A stretch of DNA of 64,000 nucleotides, taken from positions 12,689,161 to 12,753,160 of the forward strand of contig CM070517.1 of assembly GCA_036346375.1 (NCBI GenBank), in the 5' to 3' direction. Within the stretch, counting starts at the first letter, position 1. Each line of letters starts with the position of its first letter. Made by a program: the position numbers and the translations under genes. The stretch is from Guadua angustifolia (Eukaryota; Streptophyta; Magnoliopsida; Poales; Poaceae). The notes beneath the pieces were generated by a model. It ran no database searches, was not told the DNA's origin, and was given only the letters and a program-made list of their open reading frames with translations. Shown piece after piece: positions 1 to 10,180 of the stretch.

Positions 1-798
1 ATTAATAAGGTGAAATGAATGCGCAACCTTCGGATAGTCCGAAGTATAACTCGGATAGTCCGAATGCTTCGGACACTCCAAACAGGTTTGGATAGTCCGA
101 AGTGCGCAAGTTCATAAACCCTAAAACATTCAATCTAGAGTTTTAACCGAGGAAACTTAGAGCTAATCAAGGAAAATCATCCTAGAAAGGTTTAGAATAA
201 TTCTATCCACAAGGAATTGAAGGAAAAACAAGGAATAACCAAATCAAGAGAAGGTTCAAACTGTACCTTCATGAATCAACAATGGAGATTCCAAGTCGAT
301 TCAATGGCAATGGCGTGGTAAAGATGAAGCCCTTGCCCACGGGAAATGCCTCGGAGTCTCTGATCCGAAATTTCTAGGGTTAGATTGAGAGATCCTTGTG
401 GCAAGTAAGAGTGAAAGAGAGAGAATGTGAGGCAAGGAATAGAAGGAAGAAAAGAGGAAGAGGGAGGCCTTGCGGGGTTATAAAACCTGAGACACCTAGT
501 TCGGAATGTCCGAATGGGTCGGACAGTCCGAACAAAAACTCGGACACTCCGAGCTGCCCTTCTCTGGATGGCTGGATACAAAAAGGGGAATTCGCTCCGA
601 TTTGGAAATAGGAGAAGAAGTCCTATGGAGTCTTATCATCAGGTGATCAGCGAATCATCCAACCAAGCAAACCATGATCATAAGATGATCGACATGATCA
701 AAAGATCAAAGAACCAATTAACACTAGAAAATTTAGACAAATAAATCAAATAAGCTTTTCTAAATATTTTGCAATCACCAACCAATTATGTGTTTATC
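1..798 (-). repeat. Non-coding 3' part of copia C, rich in a palindromic motif
   Basis: This stretch follows the end of the copia C pol frame (which reads on the minus strand) and has no convincing gene. It holds seven copies, some imperfect, of a 15-bp hyphenated palindrome TTCGGA-TAG-TCCGAA: four at about 30-100 and three at about 500-560. The same motif recurs in the element's 5' LTR, so this should be the 3' end of the same element. The rest of the sequence does not align by eye to the 5' LTR at 6288-7731. It may be 3' untranslated internal DNA with the true 3' LTR left of the window, or a very diverged LTR. Short reading frames here are accidental. Confidence 0.5.
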
Positions 799-2209
799 TC
801 AAGCCATGTTACGAGAATCCAAAATATTTAGCACACTTCTCAATTCACAAAATCTTCTCTCATCTAGTGTCTCAATTCACATGTTGGATTTCGATATCGC
901 CTTTTGTAGAATGGTCTCTAAGAAAATGATGGCGAATATCGATATGTTTGGTGCGGGAGTGTTGGACGGGGTTATTGGCAATTTTGATGGCGCTCTCATT
1001 GTCACACAAGAGTGGTACTTGGTTATAAGTTAGGCCAAAATCATTCAAGGCTTGCCTCAACCAAAGCAACTAGGCACAACAACTCCCGGCTGCCACATAT
1101 TCGGCTTCGGCGGTGGATAGGGCTACGGAGTTTTGCTTTTTGGATGACCAAGATACTAGGGACCTACCCAAGAATTGGCAAGTTCCCGAGGTGCTTTTCC
1201 TATCCACCTTACAACCAGCATAATCTGCATCGGAGTAGCCAATCAATTCAAATGATGATCCTTTCAGATACCAAAGGCCAAAATGAGGAGTGTGAACTAA
1301 ATATCTCAAGATTCTCTTCACGGCCACCATATGGCACTCCTTAGGAGCGGCTTGAAATCTCGCACACATGCACATACTAAGCATGATATCTGGCCTAGAT
1401 GCACAAAGATAAAGAAGTGAACCAATAATAGATCGATATACCATTTGGTCTACCGGCTTACCATCTTTATCAATATCAAGATGACCATTGGCTTGCATCG
1501 GCGTTTTGATTGGTTTTTCTTTCTCCATGTCAAACCTTTTCAGCATGTCTTTAGTATACTTGGTTTGACAAACAAATGTGCCCACCTTGAGTTGCCTTAC
1601 TTGAAAGCCAAGGAAGAATTTTAGCTCATCAATCATAGATATTTCAAACCTTTTGGTCATTATCCTACTAAATTCTTCATATAATTGATCATTAGTAGAA
1701 CCAAATATTATATCATCAACATATATTTGACAAACAAATAAATCATCATCAACATGTTTAATATAGAGAGTGGGATCGGCCTTTCCGATTTCGAAACCTT
1801 GTTTGATGAGGAAGTCCCAGAGACACTCGAACCATGCCCGTGGGGCTTGCTTGAGACCATAGAGTGCCTTGTGGAGAAGATAGACGTGATTTGGAAATTC
1901 AGGATCCTCGAAACCCGGTGGTTTTTCAACATAGACTAACTCGGAGAGCGGTCCATTCAAGAACGCTCTCTTCACATCCATTTGCTTCAACTTAAAGTTA
2001 TAGTGAGTAGCATAGGCAATTAAAATACGAATTGAATCTAGCCTAGCTACGGGGGCATAAGTCTCACCAACATCTAAACCTGGGATTTGTGTAAAGCCTT
2101 GAGCTACTAACCGTGCTTTGTTCCTCGTCACAGTGCCATTTTCGTCTTGTTTGTTGCGAAACACCCATTTGGTTCCAATCACATTTTGTTTGGGTTGTTC
2201 CACAAGCTT
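799..2209 (-). pseudogene. Copia C pol 3' part: reverse transcriptase and RNase H
   Basis: Ty1/copia reverse transcriptase and RNase H, which copy the element's RNA into DNA inside virus-like particles. The RT begins with the usual conserved tryptophan region (GTKWVFRNK), then ARLVAQGFTQ, the QMDVKRAFLNG block, and the catalytic YVDD box (IYVDDIIFGS). RNase H follows with YSDADYAGC, STAEAEYVA and DIRHHFLRD. The frame is broken by an in-frame TAG at 1070-1072 (a Gln position) and by a small deletion at about 872-880 that removes the usual QLADIFTKP block. The last readable part (DERRFCELR, NILDSRNM) runs to a stop at 799-801. The catalytic box is intact, so loss of function comes from the nonsense changes. 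It continues from the integrase at higher coordinates after a TAG at 2210-2212. Confidence 0.9.
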
Positions 2210-3997
2210 CTACACTTGGTTTCTTTTAAAATTATTCAACTCCTCTTGCATAGCCATGACCCAATCTGGATCTTCGAGTACTTCTTCTACCTTCAAAGGC
2301 TCAAAAGAAGAAACAAAAGAATAATGTTCACAAAAGTAAGCAATTTTAGATCGAGTAGATACTCCCTTATTGATATCACCATGTATATTGTTGACGGGGT
2401 GGTCTCTTTGTATGCTTTGGTGAACCCTTGGATGTGGAATAGCTTGATGCTTCTCTTCTTCATCTCTATCTTCTTTAATGGAATTGTTGGAGTCGTTAAT
2501 CTCTTGAATTGAAAGGGATGGTCGTCCTTCTGTTGATCGTTTGTTCGGAGTATTCGATACACGGTTTGGAGTATCCGAATGTTTTCGGATAGTCCGATGT
2601 CCATGTCTGGATTGTCCGGATTCTTGATGATCTTGCACATCTTGAGGCTTGATTTCTCCAATAGCTAGCTTCTTGATCGCCTCACATAGTGGTTCTTCAT
2701 TTTCTAACACATAATGATCAACTTGCTCTCCTTGAGAGTCGTTAGTCTCATCAAACGTCACATCACGTGCGATCTCAACAACACCTGTGGTATTGTTAAA
2801 AATGCGGTATGCGTATGCGTTTGATCCATATCCAAGTAGAAAACCTTCATCAACTTTAGGAGCAAATTTAGAAGACTTAGCTTTCTTATTTAGGATGTAG
2901 CACTTACTCCCAAATACCTGAAAATAGGAGACATTTGGTTTCTTCTCGGTGAGTAGCTCATAAGAGGTCTTCTTCAATAATTTGTGAAGATAAAGCTGAT
3001 TGCTAGCGTGACAAGTAGTGTTTACTACTTCCACCCAAAATCTATCGGAGACCTTGTACTCATCAAGCATAGTCCTCGCCATCTCGATTAGGGTTCTATT
3101 CTTACTCTCGGCTACCCTGTTTTGTTGGGGGGAATAGGGAGCCGAGAACTCATGTTTTATCCCTTCCTCATCGAGATAGTCTTCTACTCCTGTGTTTTTA
3201 AATTCCATTCCATTATTGCTCCTTATTCTCTTGATCTTCACTTCAAATTCATTTTGTGCTCTTCGCATGAATTTCTTAAAAGTTCCTTGAGTCTTGCTCT
3301 AATCATGCAAAAAAAACACCCACGTGAAGCGTGAAAAATCATCTATAATCACAAGACCGTACTTGTTACCTCCTATACTTATGTAGGCGATAGGTCCAAA
3401 TAGATCCATGTGTAGCATTTCCAAAGGTATAGATGTCATCACTATATTCTTGGCGGGATGAAATGTGCTGACTTGTTTTTCCGCTTGGCATGCACTACAT
3501 ACCCTATCTTTCTCAAAAGTGACATTCGTTAAACCAAGAATGTGTTCGCCCTTTAAGAGCTTGTGAAGATTCCTCAAACCAACATAGGCTAGTCGGCGAT
3601 GCCATAGCCAACCCATGCTAGATCTAGCCATTAGGCACGTCTCAAGGTTGGGTTTATCCACGGAGAAATCCACTAGATAATGCTTTCCCTTTAACCAGCC
3701 CTTAAAAGCTATGAAATCATCACTTCTCTTAATGACATCCACATTTTCATTAGTAAAAAGACAATTGTAGCCCGTCGCACACAATTGAGAGACGGACAAC
3801 AAATTGTAACTCAAAGATTCAACAAGTAAAACATTAGTGAGAAGAATATCCTCTATGATGGGTATCTTACCAAGACCCATCACCTCACCTCTACCATCGT
3901 CACCAAAGATGATACTATCACTTGTTGAACCATTTGAATCTAAATGTGAAAACATCGATTTCTCTCCAGTCATGTGATAGGTACATCCACTATCCAA
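2210..3997 (-). pseudogene. Copia C pol 5' part: protease and integrase
   Basis: The frame opens with the aspartic protease end (MDSGCTYHMTG), then the pre-integrase zinc region and the integrase core. The protease cuts the polyprotein and the integrase inserts the cDNA. The zinc region reads LWHRRLAYVGLRNL with CSACQAEK later; the second ligand His, normally in LAHVG, is Tyr here. In the core, MDLFGP supplies the first acidic residue, RSNNGMEF has Asn where RSDNG normally gives the second, and VAESKNRTL keeps the Glu. In-frame TAG codons lie at 3299-3301 and 2210-2212 (a Trp position in NQV-W-KLVEQ). The variable linker before RT contains SDTPN-type repeats encoded by the same palindromic motif found in the LTRs. 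The integrase would be inactive even without the stops. Confidence 0.9.
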
Positions 3998-4027
3998 TAT
4001 CCAACTTGATCCACCGAAGTGATATTC

Positions 4028-5109
4028 CTACAAAATAGAATTATGCTTGCTTTTAGGTACCCAAACTTGTTTGGGTCCTCTTAAGTTAGTAACTAGTGCC
4101 TTCGGCACCCAAATAGATTTAACACGAGCATTCTTGGGTTTTGGACCCACATATTGAGCAACTATATGACCAAGGTTAATTCTTTTAAGCACAAAAGAAG
4201 TATTGAAAGTAGAATGAGTAAGATGAGTAGAAGCTCCTTGTGCTTTCACGAACTTGATGGGCTTGGCAATGGGAGCTACCACAATGTGGCCCTTTTTGCC
4301 CTTAGGAGTATAACCAAGCCCTTTCTTTTTGTAGTTGCCTTGGCGCTTCCCTAGAAACTCTTCAAGTCCCTTGCTCGATTTATAAGACTTTTGAAGTCTA
4401 TTTTCAAGAAAACCTTTTAACTTCTCATTCTCTTGCACCAATACTTGCATAGTCTCAAAGTTAATTGTACAAGCATTTATATCAACATTATAACATCTTG
4501 CACAACCATTGCTAGTTGAGGGCAACGAGAGAGAAGTAGCCAAGTTTGAGGAAGTAGAAGAGCTTTTCAAGAGATCAACAAACTTCACTTCAAGAGCTTT
4601 GCAAGCATCCTTTGCTATAGCAAGATCCTTTATGAGTGAAACGTTGGTGATCTCAAGATTAACTACTTGAGATTTGGCCAAATCAAAATTCTTAGCCATC
4701 TCCACATTCTTTTTCCTCTTACAGGCTAAGATTTTCTCTAACTCAAGGTTTCTCTCCTTTTCTTGGATGAGCAAGTCCTCTTGAGTTTCGAGAATTGCTT
4801 CTTGCCTCTCAATTTCCTTCAACATAGCAGTTAATTTTACCATATCAAAATCTTTCATAGATTTAAACAAATTATCATCACTGTCACTTTCATCATCATC
4901 ACTAACATTATTGCAAGGATCATCAATAATAGAAATTGAGTTTTTGTTTGATACCTTGCGCCCCTTAGCCATAAGGCAAATTGGAGCATCATCATCATCG
5001 TCACTTAGATTGTCATAGAGGGTATTTAGCTTTGTTGGTGTAGATGATGCAGTGATGGCGATGGAGGCAATTTCTTCATCGGAATCGGAGTTTGAATCAG
5101 AATTTGGTC
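4028..5109 (-). pseudogene. Copia C gag C-terminal/linker frame
   Basis: This is an open frame of 314 codons (4028-4972), extended upstream by an acidic Ser/Asp-rich stretch to about 5109. It lies between the gag zinc knuckle and the protease, as in SIRE/Maximus-type elements. It begins with DDDESDSDDN-type acidic residues, continues as a predicted coiled coil (Glu/Lys/Leu-rich, about residues 40-130), and ends in a basic Lys/Gly-rich part followed by VWVPK repeats that normally lead directly into the protease. The function is presumably structural (particle or RNA binding), inferred from position only. A frameshift at about 5110-5120 separates it from the gag frame, and a stop at 4028-4030 from the protease. 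Confidence 0.7.
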
Positions 5110-6235
5110 CTATTCTTCCCCGATATAAGCATGCTCTTTCGTCTTGCCCTTCTTCTCATCTTTCTTGTGATGCTTGTCCTTCCTTTTCTTTTTGTCATCA
5201 TCATTCTTGTCATTCTTCTTTCTTTGTGGGCATTCGGCAATGAAATGGTCGACTTGCCCACATTCATAGCACTTTCTATGTGAGTGTCTTTCGCTTGATT
5301 TACTCCCATTACTCTTGTACCGGCTCTTGGACTTGAAGCCACTCTTTTTAAGGAATTTGTTTAATCTCCTCACAAAGAGTGCCATTTCATCCTTGCTCAT
5401 GGGACCAACATTGTCATCTTCACTTGAACTTTCTTTGGAGTCATTTGGTCTTATAGTAGTCTTTAGAGCAATGTCTTTCTTTTTGCTAGGTCTCATAAGT
5501 TCTTCTACAACACCTGCTTCCTTGACCATCATTTCATCGGCCACCAATCTCCCAAGTACATCATGAGGTGTAAGAAAACTAAAATTGTCCTTCTCCTGAA
5601 TGAGTTGGACTAAGTTTCGGTTCTTTGGAGTAATGACGCATAGTAAAATTTTTACTACCGCCTTGTCCGTCAAGTCCTCACACCTAAGTCCTTTAGCTTG
5701 ATTTACCAAAACCATTAAGCGATCAAACATCTGAATATAGCTTTCTCCATCTTCTAACACAAATTGACCAAGTTGTCTATTGATAAGCTCAATTTTTTAT
5801 TCATGGACGCTTGAGGTTCCTTCATGTGCAACCTTTAGCGTGTCCCATATGACCTTTGCATCTTCGAGTCCATCAACTCGGTTGAACTCAGTTGAACTCA
5901 AAGCATTCAACAATGCATTTGCAGCTTGATCATTGATGTGACGTTCTTTCTTCTCTTGAGGTGTGAGTTCGGTAGGATCCTTGGGTTTGAAACCTGTTTC
6001 AACAATCTCCCAAATAGAGGGGTGAAGAGACCTCAAGTACATCTTCATCTTATGTTTCCATGCCGGGTAATGAGTGACACCAAAGTAGTGCGCTTTACCG
6101 AACGACACGGAGACATAGGGTGATGAGCCCGAGGGACCAAGAGTGGAATAATCAAAAGGAATTTCTACACCGGTGCCAACATGTTGAGTATCCGTGTTGC
6201 CATCGGTGGAACTGCTCTTCTCAGTCGACGTACTA
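5110..6235 (-). pseudogene. Copia C gag (UBN2-type) with zinc knuckle
   Basis: Gag forms the virus-like particle and packages element RNA. The readable frame starts upstream of the first Met: a Ser/Thr-rich leader can be read from about 6235, then FGKAHYFGVTHYPAWKHKM, the usual start of the gag domain, at about 6108. The conserved WDTLKVAHEG and DRLMVLVNQAKGL blocks follow. The CCHC zinc knuckle reads CYECGQVDHFIAEC, with all four ligands present, then a Lys/Asp-rich tail. An in-frame TAA at 5797-5799 interrupts SVHE-KIEL; reading continues in the same frame on the other side. A frameshift at about 5110-5120 ends it. Apart from these two changes the protein looks close to full length. Confidence 0.85.
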
Positions 6236-6273
6236 ATTTCTCCAAGCGGTTAAGCTTAACACAGGGGACCTAG

Positions 6274-6285
6274 GCTCTGATACCG
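6274..6285 (-). other. Primer binding site of copia C (initiator-Met tRNA)
   Basis: On the minus strand this reads CGGTATCAGAGC, one base off TGGTATCAGAGC, the standard plant retrotransposon site complementary to the 3' end of initiator methionine tRNA. It lies two bases inside the 5' LTR (6288-7731), which fixes both the element's orientation (minus) and the LTR's inner edge. Confidence 0.9.
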
Positions 6286-6287
6286 AT

Positions 6288-7731
6288 TGAAGGTATCGAG
6301 ATGTCGCCTAGAGGGGGGGTGAATAGGCGTTACAAAAAAAATTTAACACTAACTAAACCACAGCAGAAACAATACCTTCGGACTATCCTAGTCAGATTTT
6401 GGACTGTCCGAGTGGTTCGGATAGTCCGAGAGTTACAGAGTGAAAGATGCAAAAAGTAAATCTAGGCTATTTAGAGGAAATCACTTGTACCAAATAGGAT
6501 CATTTAGCCTAGAATACCTGTAGGAGATGAATAACCAACAATATCCTTCACACAAGTCAAATCACCACTTGAATCATCAAGATTTGAATCAACCACAACA
6601 AGAGTGAAGAGGAAATCCAAGAATCAAAAACAACTCAAAAATTTTATCCCGAAGTTCGGATCCTTGAGGGGATCCTACGTCTCCGTTGAGGCGGCACTAA
6701 GCCAGGGTCACTTTCAACCCTAATCCTCACGGTATTGCACAAAGTACTCACCGATTTCACTATCTTAAATCCTTTCCTTCCGGAGGAGGATTCAACCTTC
6801 ACAAACTTCCGGAGGCTCACCACACAAAGCTTGAGAACTCACCGGCAACTCTTAGCCGTCTAGGAGTCCTCAACCTCCAATAGTAATAGATCGGTGAGAA
6901 ATCCATAAGAGGATGAAATCCGGTGCTCAAGATGGATCTTAGTAAGCTTCAAGCTCTTCAAATCTCACTTCTCTCTCCCTCTAATGAATCCAACCACAAA
7001 GCTCAAAAGGGGAGAAGCTAGGGCTCAAGGAGGAAGAACAAGGAGCAGTAGAATGATTAGAGTGAGTGTATCTCCGTGGTAGGTGGGAGTGAGATGGGCT
7101 ATTTATGTGGTTCCCAAGAACTAGCCGTTTTAGTTCAGATCTGTGTATGTTCAGATAGTTTGAATAAATGTTCGGACACTCTGAATAGGTCATGTCGAGG
7201 TGGAGCTCTGGGATTAATAGCTGAGACAGAGAGACCCAGCTCAGATAGTCTGAAGTTTTCTTCGGATAGTCCGAAGCATTCGGATACTCCGAATAAATGT
7301 TCGGATAGTCCGAATAGGACTTGGCTCAAGGAATAATTCTGCTTGGCTAGACCGAGGAGCTCTGCTCAAACATTTCAAGTTGAACCTCATATAGTCCGAA
7401 CATAATTAGGTAAAATGCTTCTAAGACTTAAAATTTTGACACTTTTGCCGGCTAATTTCCATCAGTGAGCACATAGAATCATCCCACAGCTATTTCTCGT
7501 CAGATCCCTCTTTATAGTACGGTTGTCCTTAGACTCAATAGAAAGATAAAATAAACACATGGTATCAAGTATAAAAGCCATCTTTTTCTCCTTTGTTTTG
7601 AGGGTGCTCCTTTGCTCTTAGATTTATCATCGGAGACAACATTATGTTCATAATGCTTACAAATCTCATTAGTCCCTTAATCCTCTTGTCATTATTCACC
7701 AAAATCCTTATAGGGCCTAGATGCACTTTCA
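6288..7731 (-). repeat. Copia C 5' LTR (1444 bp)
   Basis: Read on the plus strand it opens with TGAAGGTATCGAG and ends with AGATGCACTTTCA, giving TGAA/TTCA ends typical of SIRE-type LTRs. The inner edge is set by the primer binding site. The minus-strand end contains the common SIRE block with a run of C (about 6306-6325). It carries the palindromic CGGA-N3-TCCG motif in two clusters, about 6379-6432 (three copies) and 7140-7392 (about seven copies). A possible minus-strand TATA box lies at 7099-7107. The 3' partner LTR is not recognisable in the window, so no target duplication could be tested. Confidence 0.85.
7099..7107 (-). promoter_or_regulatory. Candidate TATA box in copia C LTR
   Basis: The minus strand reads CATAAATAG in a position inside the LTR suited to the element's promoter, with the palindromic motif cluster (7140-7392) directly upstream in the sense of transcription. 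No transcript evidence; the assignment rests on sequence and position. Confidence 0.4.
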
Positions 7732-8481
7732 ACTTCACTTAGACTTCTGGCATGTTTTGTATGAAACTCTCATCTTGTGCTTTAGGTTGCTATCATGCTT
7801 AATTAGTTGTTCTCTCTTATCTCTAGATTGAGTTCCCTCACAATCTTATAAGTCTAGTAGGTGTTGGGCCCCCTAGGTAGACAGGGTCTGTGTGCACTTC
7901 TTAGTTTGGGATCTAGAGGTAGCTTCCCTATATTAGTCATTGGGGAAGATGAGAGCGAGTCTGAGTTGTAGTATTCTCTACTATTTTTCTATGCTCTATA
8001 GCCACCTAGTTTACATTTTCTTGACTTCTTCTGCCCATTATGTCTTTATAGTTTCATTTGAGTTATTTGGATCTTCTTTGAGCTTAATCTTGCTAATAAC
8101 TCAACTTAAACCAGTTTTGTACTTAAAATTGAATCACATGTTGAGGGGGAGTTTAAGAAACTGCTTCATACATTGCATATAGAATTTATTTTCTATTTTA
8201 TTGGCTTTGTCTATTATGCAAATGATCTTTTCTTCATGCTATACACCTAGCTACTTTTTTTAAAGAAATTGACTAACTTAGATATGTCCAAGTTCATTTA
8301 TCTTGCTAAGCTTGAAAAACTTGAAAAATAAGTTTTAAAAAAACTTGATGAAACATGTTGCTTTTACTTGCTAAGTTTCTTCTCTAGGTGTATTTGCCAT
8401 GATTTGTGAAATCTTGGAATTCTCTAGAGTCCCTATAGCAACTTGGGTGAAACTTGTGTGATCCATACTTAAGTCCTTCAC
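7732..8481 (+). mobile_element. Copia B internal 3' tail (non-coding)
   Basis: AT-rich, no open gene. It resembles the long untranslated tail between pol and the 3' LTR in SIRE-type elements (for example the TTGAGGGGGAG block at about 8133). The polypurine tract and LTR expected next appear only at 22591, on the far side of the nested gypsy DNA. I infer that 7732-8481 and 22580-24686 were once contiguous and form the outer layer of the nest. Confidence 0.5.
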
Positions 8482-8673
8482 AGGCAACGTCAGGGAGGAT
8501 ATAAGACCTCGCAAGGCATATGTGTAGGGCAGGCTCGCTAGCCATAGACCAGCATACTCAAACAGAGCACTTAGGCTCGAGCTGTAATCATCTCATTGTA
8601 CACTCAGTTAGTGAATTCCACCACCTCCGGAGAAGACTGGACGTAGAGCCGTTACCCTCGCGGGGGGCCGAAC
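8482..8673 (+). repeat. Element A 5' LTR remnant fused to integrase
   Basis: Nearly identical by eye to positions about 22248-22441 of the LTR at 21942-22579, with only a few single-base differences (for example the block GTAATCATCTCATTGTACAC in both). The LTR similarity stops at about 8673 and integrase coding sequence starts at once. So the 5' LTR is truncated on both sides and the whole primer site, gag, protease, RT and RNase H interval is missing. Confidence 0.8.
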
Positions 8674-9241
8674 CAGTATTGGAGCAGTGGAGCGCACCAA
8701 CGAACAAATCGTTCAAGGAGTCAAAAAGCGAGTGTCAGATGAGCTCGAACGACACGGCCAGACCTGGGTGGACGAACTTCTCGCCATCTTATGGTCTATT
8801 CGTACCACAGTCAGCCGAGCAACAGGGTCCACACCCTTCCGGCTCGTGTTCAGTACCGAAGTCGTCCTGCCTCCTGAGGTCACGCTGGGCTCTGCCAGGG
8901 TCAACTTGGTCGATCAGATCGACTTCGAGCAAGAGTGGTCTCTTGACCTTACCCTGGCGGAAGAAGTAAGATGTCGTGCACTGCTATGATCGGTGCAGTA
9001 CCTGCAAGCTCTTCGCAGACATGCATCTAGATCGGTACGACCTAGGGAGCTCCTTGTTGGGGACTTAGCCCTGAGACGGATTCAGGCACCGTCCAACACC
9101 AACAAGTTATCCCCACGGTGGGAGGGACCCTATAGAGTTGTTTCAACAGATCGCACGGGGGCTTACCGACTAGCGATGCCCGATGGCAGAGAGCTCTCTA
9201 GCTCGTGGAATATTGACCAGCTTCGAAAATTCTATGTGTAA
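8674..9241 (+). pseudogene. RIRE2-type gypsy integrase C-terminal part (element A)
   Basis: The end of a Ty3/gypsy integrase. It starts inside the core at the catalytic-Glu region (VERTNEQIVQGVKKR), continues through WVDELLAILWSIRTT and GSTPFRLVFSTEVVLP, and ends with the C-terminal block VRPRELLVGDLALRR, KLSPRWEGPYRVV and WNIDQLRKFYV, followed by a stop at 9239-9241. A TGA at about 8987-8989 interrupts it in frame (CGA to TGA likely). Everything upstream of the third catalytic residue is gone, so it is non-functional. Downstream comes the antisense-ORF region typical of this lineage. Confidence 0.85.
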
Positions 9242-9821
9242 CCTTTTTTACCTCAAATTTCAATAAAGTTATTGTTCAATTGTCATTATTTGTCTTTGCG
9301 CACCTTTTCTTTCTATGTTTTGTGTTGGCTTGAGCTCAATTCTCTCTGAGCCCGACCTACGGATGAGCGCGCTTGCTCTTTGTCCAGGTGTCGCGGGCTT
9401 ATCCTTCACCCCAAAGGGTCGAGTTGCGTGTGTTTAATCTCTTCAAGATCTATACTCCCCTGTGCTAGGGTTCGATTTAAGCCCGTGACTGGGTCCAACA
9501 AGCAGTGTGCAAATCGTTGTCATGACTCGAGCCTTACTATAGATCTTAAGTTTTTCCTCGTATGACCATGTTTTTCCCTCGTGGGCCTTTTTTCGATCTT
9601 GCAGACTTGGTCTTTGCAGGGTTTCTAACTTGCACCCAAGGCCGGCGTTGCTCGACCTTGAACCCAACGGGGGCTGGATGAGATATACCATGGGCAGAAA
9701 AGGCTAAGTGCACGACTAAGGAAAAATTTTCGTTCAAGCAAAACAAGATATTAAGCTGTTCTTGCAATAAACCCTGTTTTTTGCTATACAAAAGTCTTGC
9801 TTACAAGAAGTCTAGCCCTAT
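9242..9821 (+). mobile_element. Element A untranslated region downstream of integrase
   Basis: No convincing gene on either strand. The first 60 bases include a possible polyadenylation-type AATAAA (about 9261). The rest is moderately GC-rich element DNA leading into the antisense frame at 9822-9965. Confidence 0.6.
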
Positions 9822-9965
9822 TTACAGATCAGCCATCTCACGGGCAAGCTTCTCCTGCTCGAGCTTGGCGACCTTGGCTCTCAGGGTCGAGAGCTCGCTC
9901 TGGAGACGGAGAGCTTCGGTGAAGGCTTCACCGGCGCGCCGCCGCTCGTCTTGAAGTTGGGCCAT
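9822..9965 (-). pseudogene. C-terminal coiled-coil piece of element A antisense ORF
   Basis: An uninterrupted 47-codon minus-strand frame ending in TAA. The product is charged and heptad-like (SELSTLRAKVAKLEQEKL), a coiled coil. RIRE2/Retand-type elements commonly carry a gene of host-like appearance on the strand opposite gag-pol between integrase and the 3' LTR. This would be its last part, the upstream part lying at 17450-18178 and 21179-21525. The nested Tekay element starts one base away at about 9967. The first ATG is at the break point, so it is unlikely to be a real start. Confidence 0.55.
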
Positions 9966-9966
9966 C

Positions 9967-10180
9967 GCATTTACTGAACTTAGCAAACAACTGCTGCTCT
10001 CTTAATTTTTCCAAAACTAATCTCAGATGTTTAGCATGCTCTTCATTCGTCTTTGAGTAAACCAGAATATCATCAATGAATACAACTACAAATTTATCTA
10101 AGTATTCCATAAATACTTTATTCATCAAGTTCATAAAGTATGTCAAGATTTGTCAATCCAAACGACATAACAAAGTGAAC
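9967..10180 (-). pseudogene. Tekay-type RT fragment with YVDD-equivalent FIDD box
   Basis: Minus-strand frame with FMNLMNKVFMEYLDKFVVVF, then IDDILVYSKTNEEHAKHLR and LREQQLFAKFSKC: the palm of a Ty3/gypsy reverse transcriptase including the catalytic FIDD. It joins the upstream part (10181-12230) after a stop and frameshift near 10140-10200, where a few codons are also missing. The coding sequence ends abruptly after AKFSKC at the junction with element A, so the RT thumb, RNase H, integrase and 3' LTR of this copy are gone. Confidence 0.85.
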
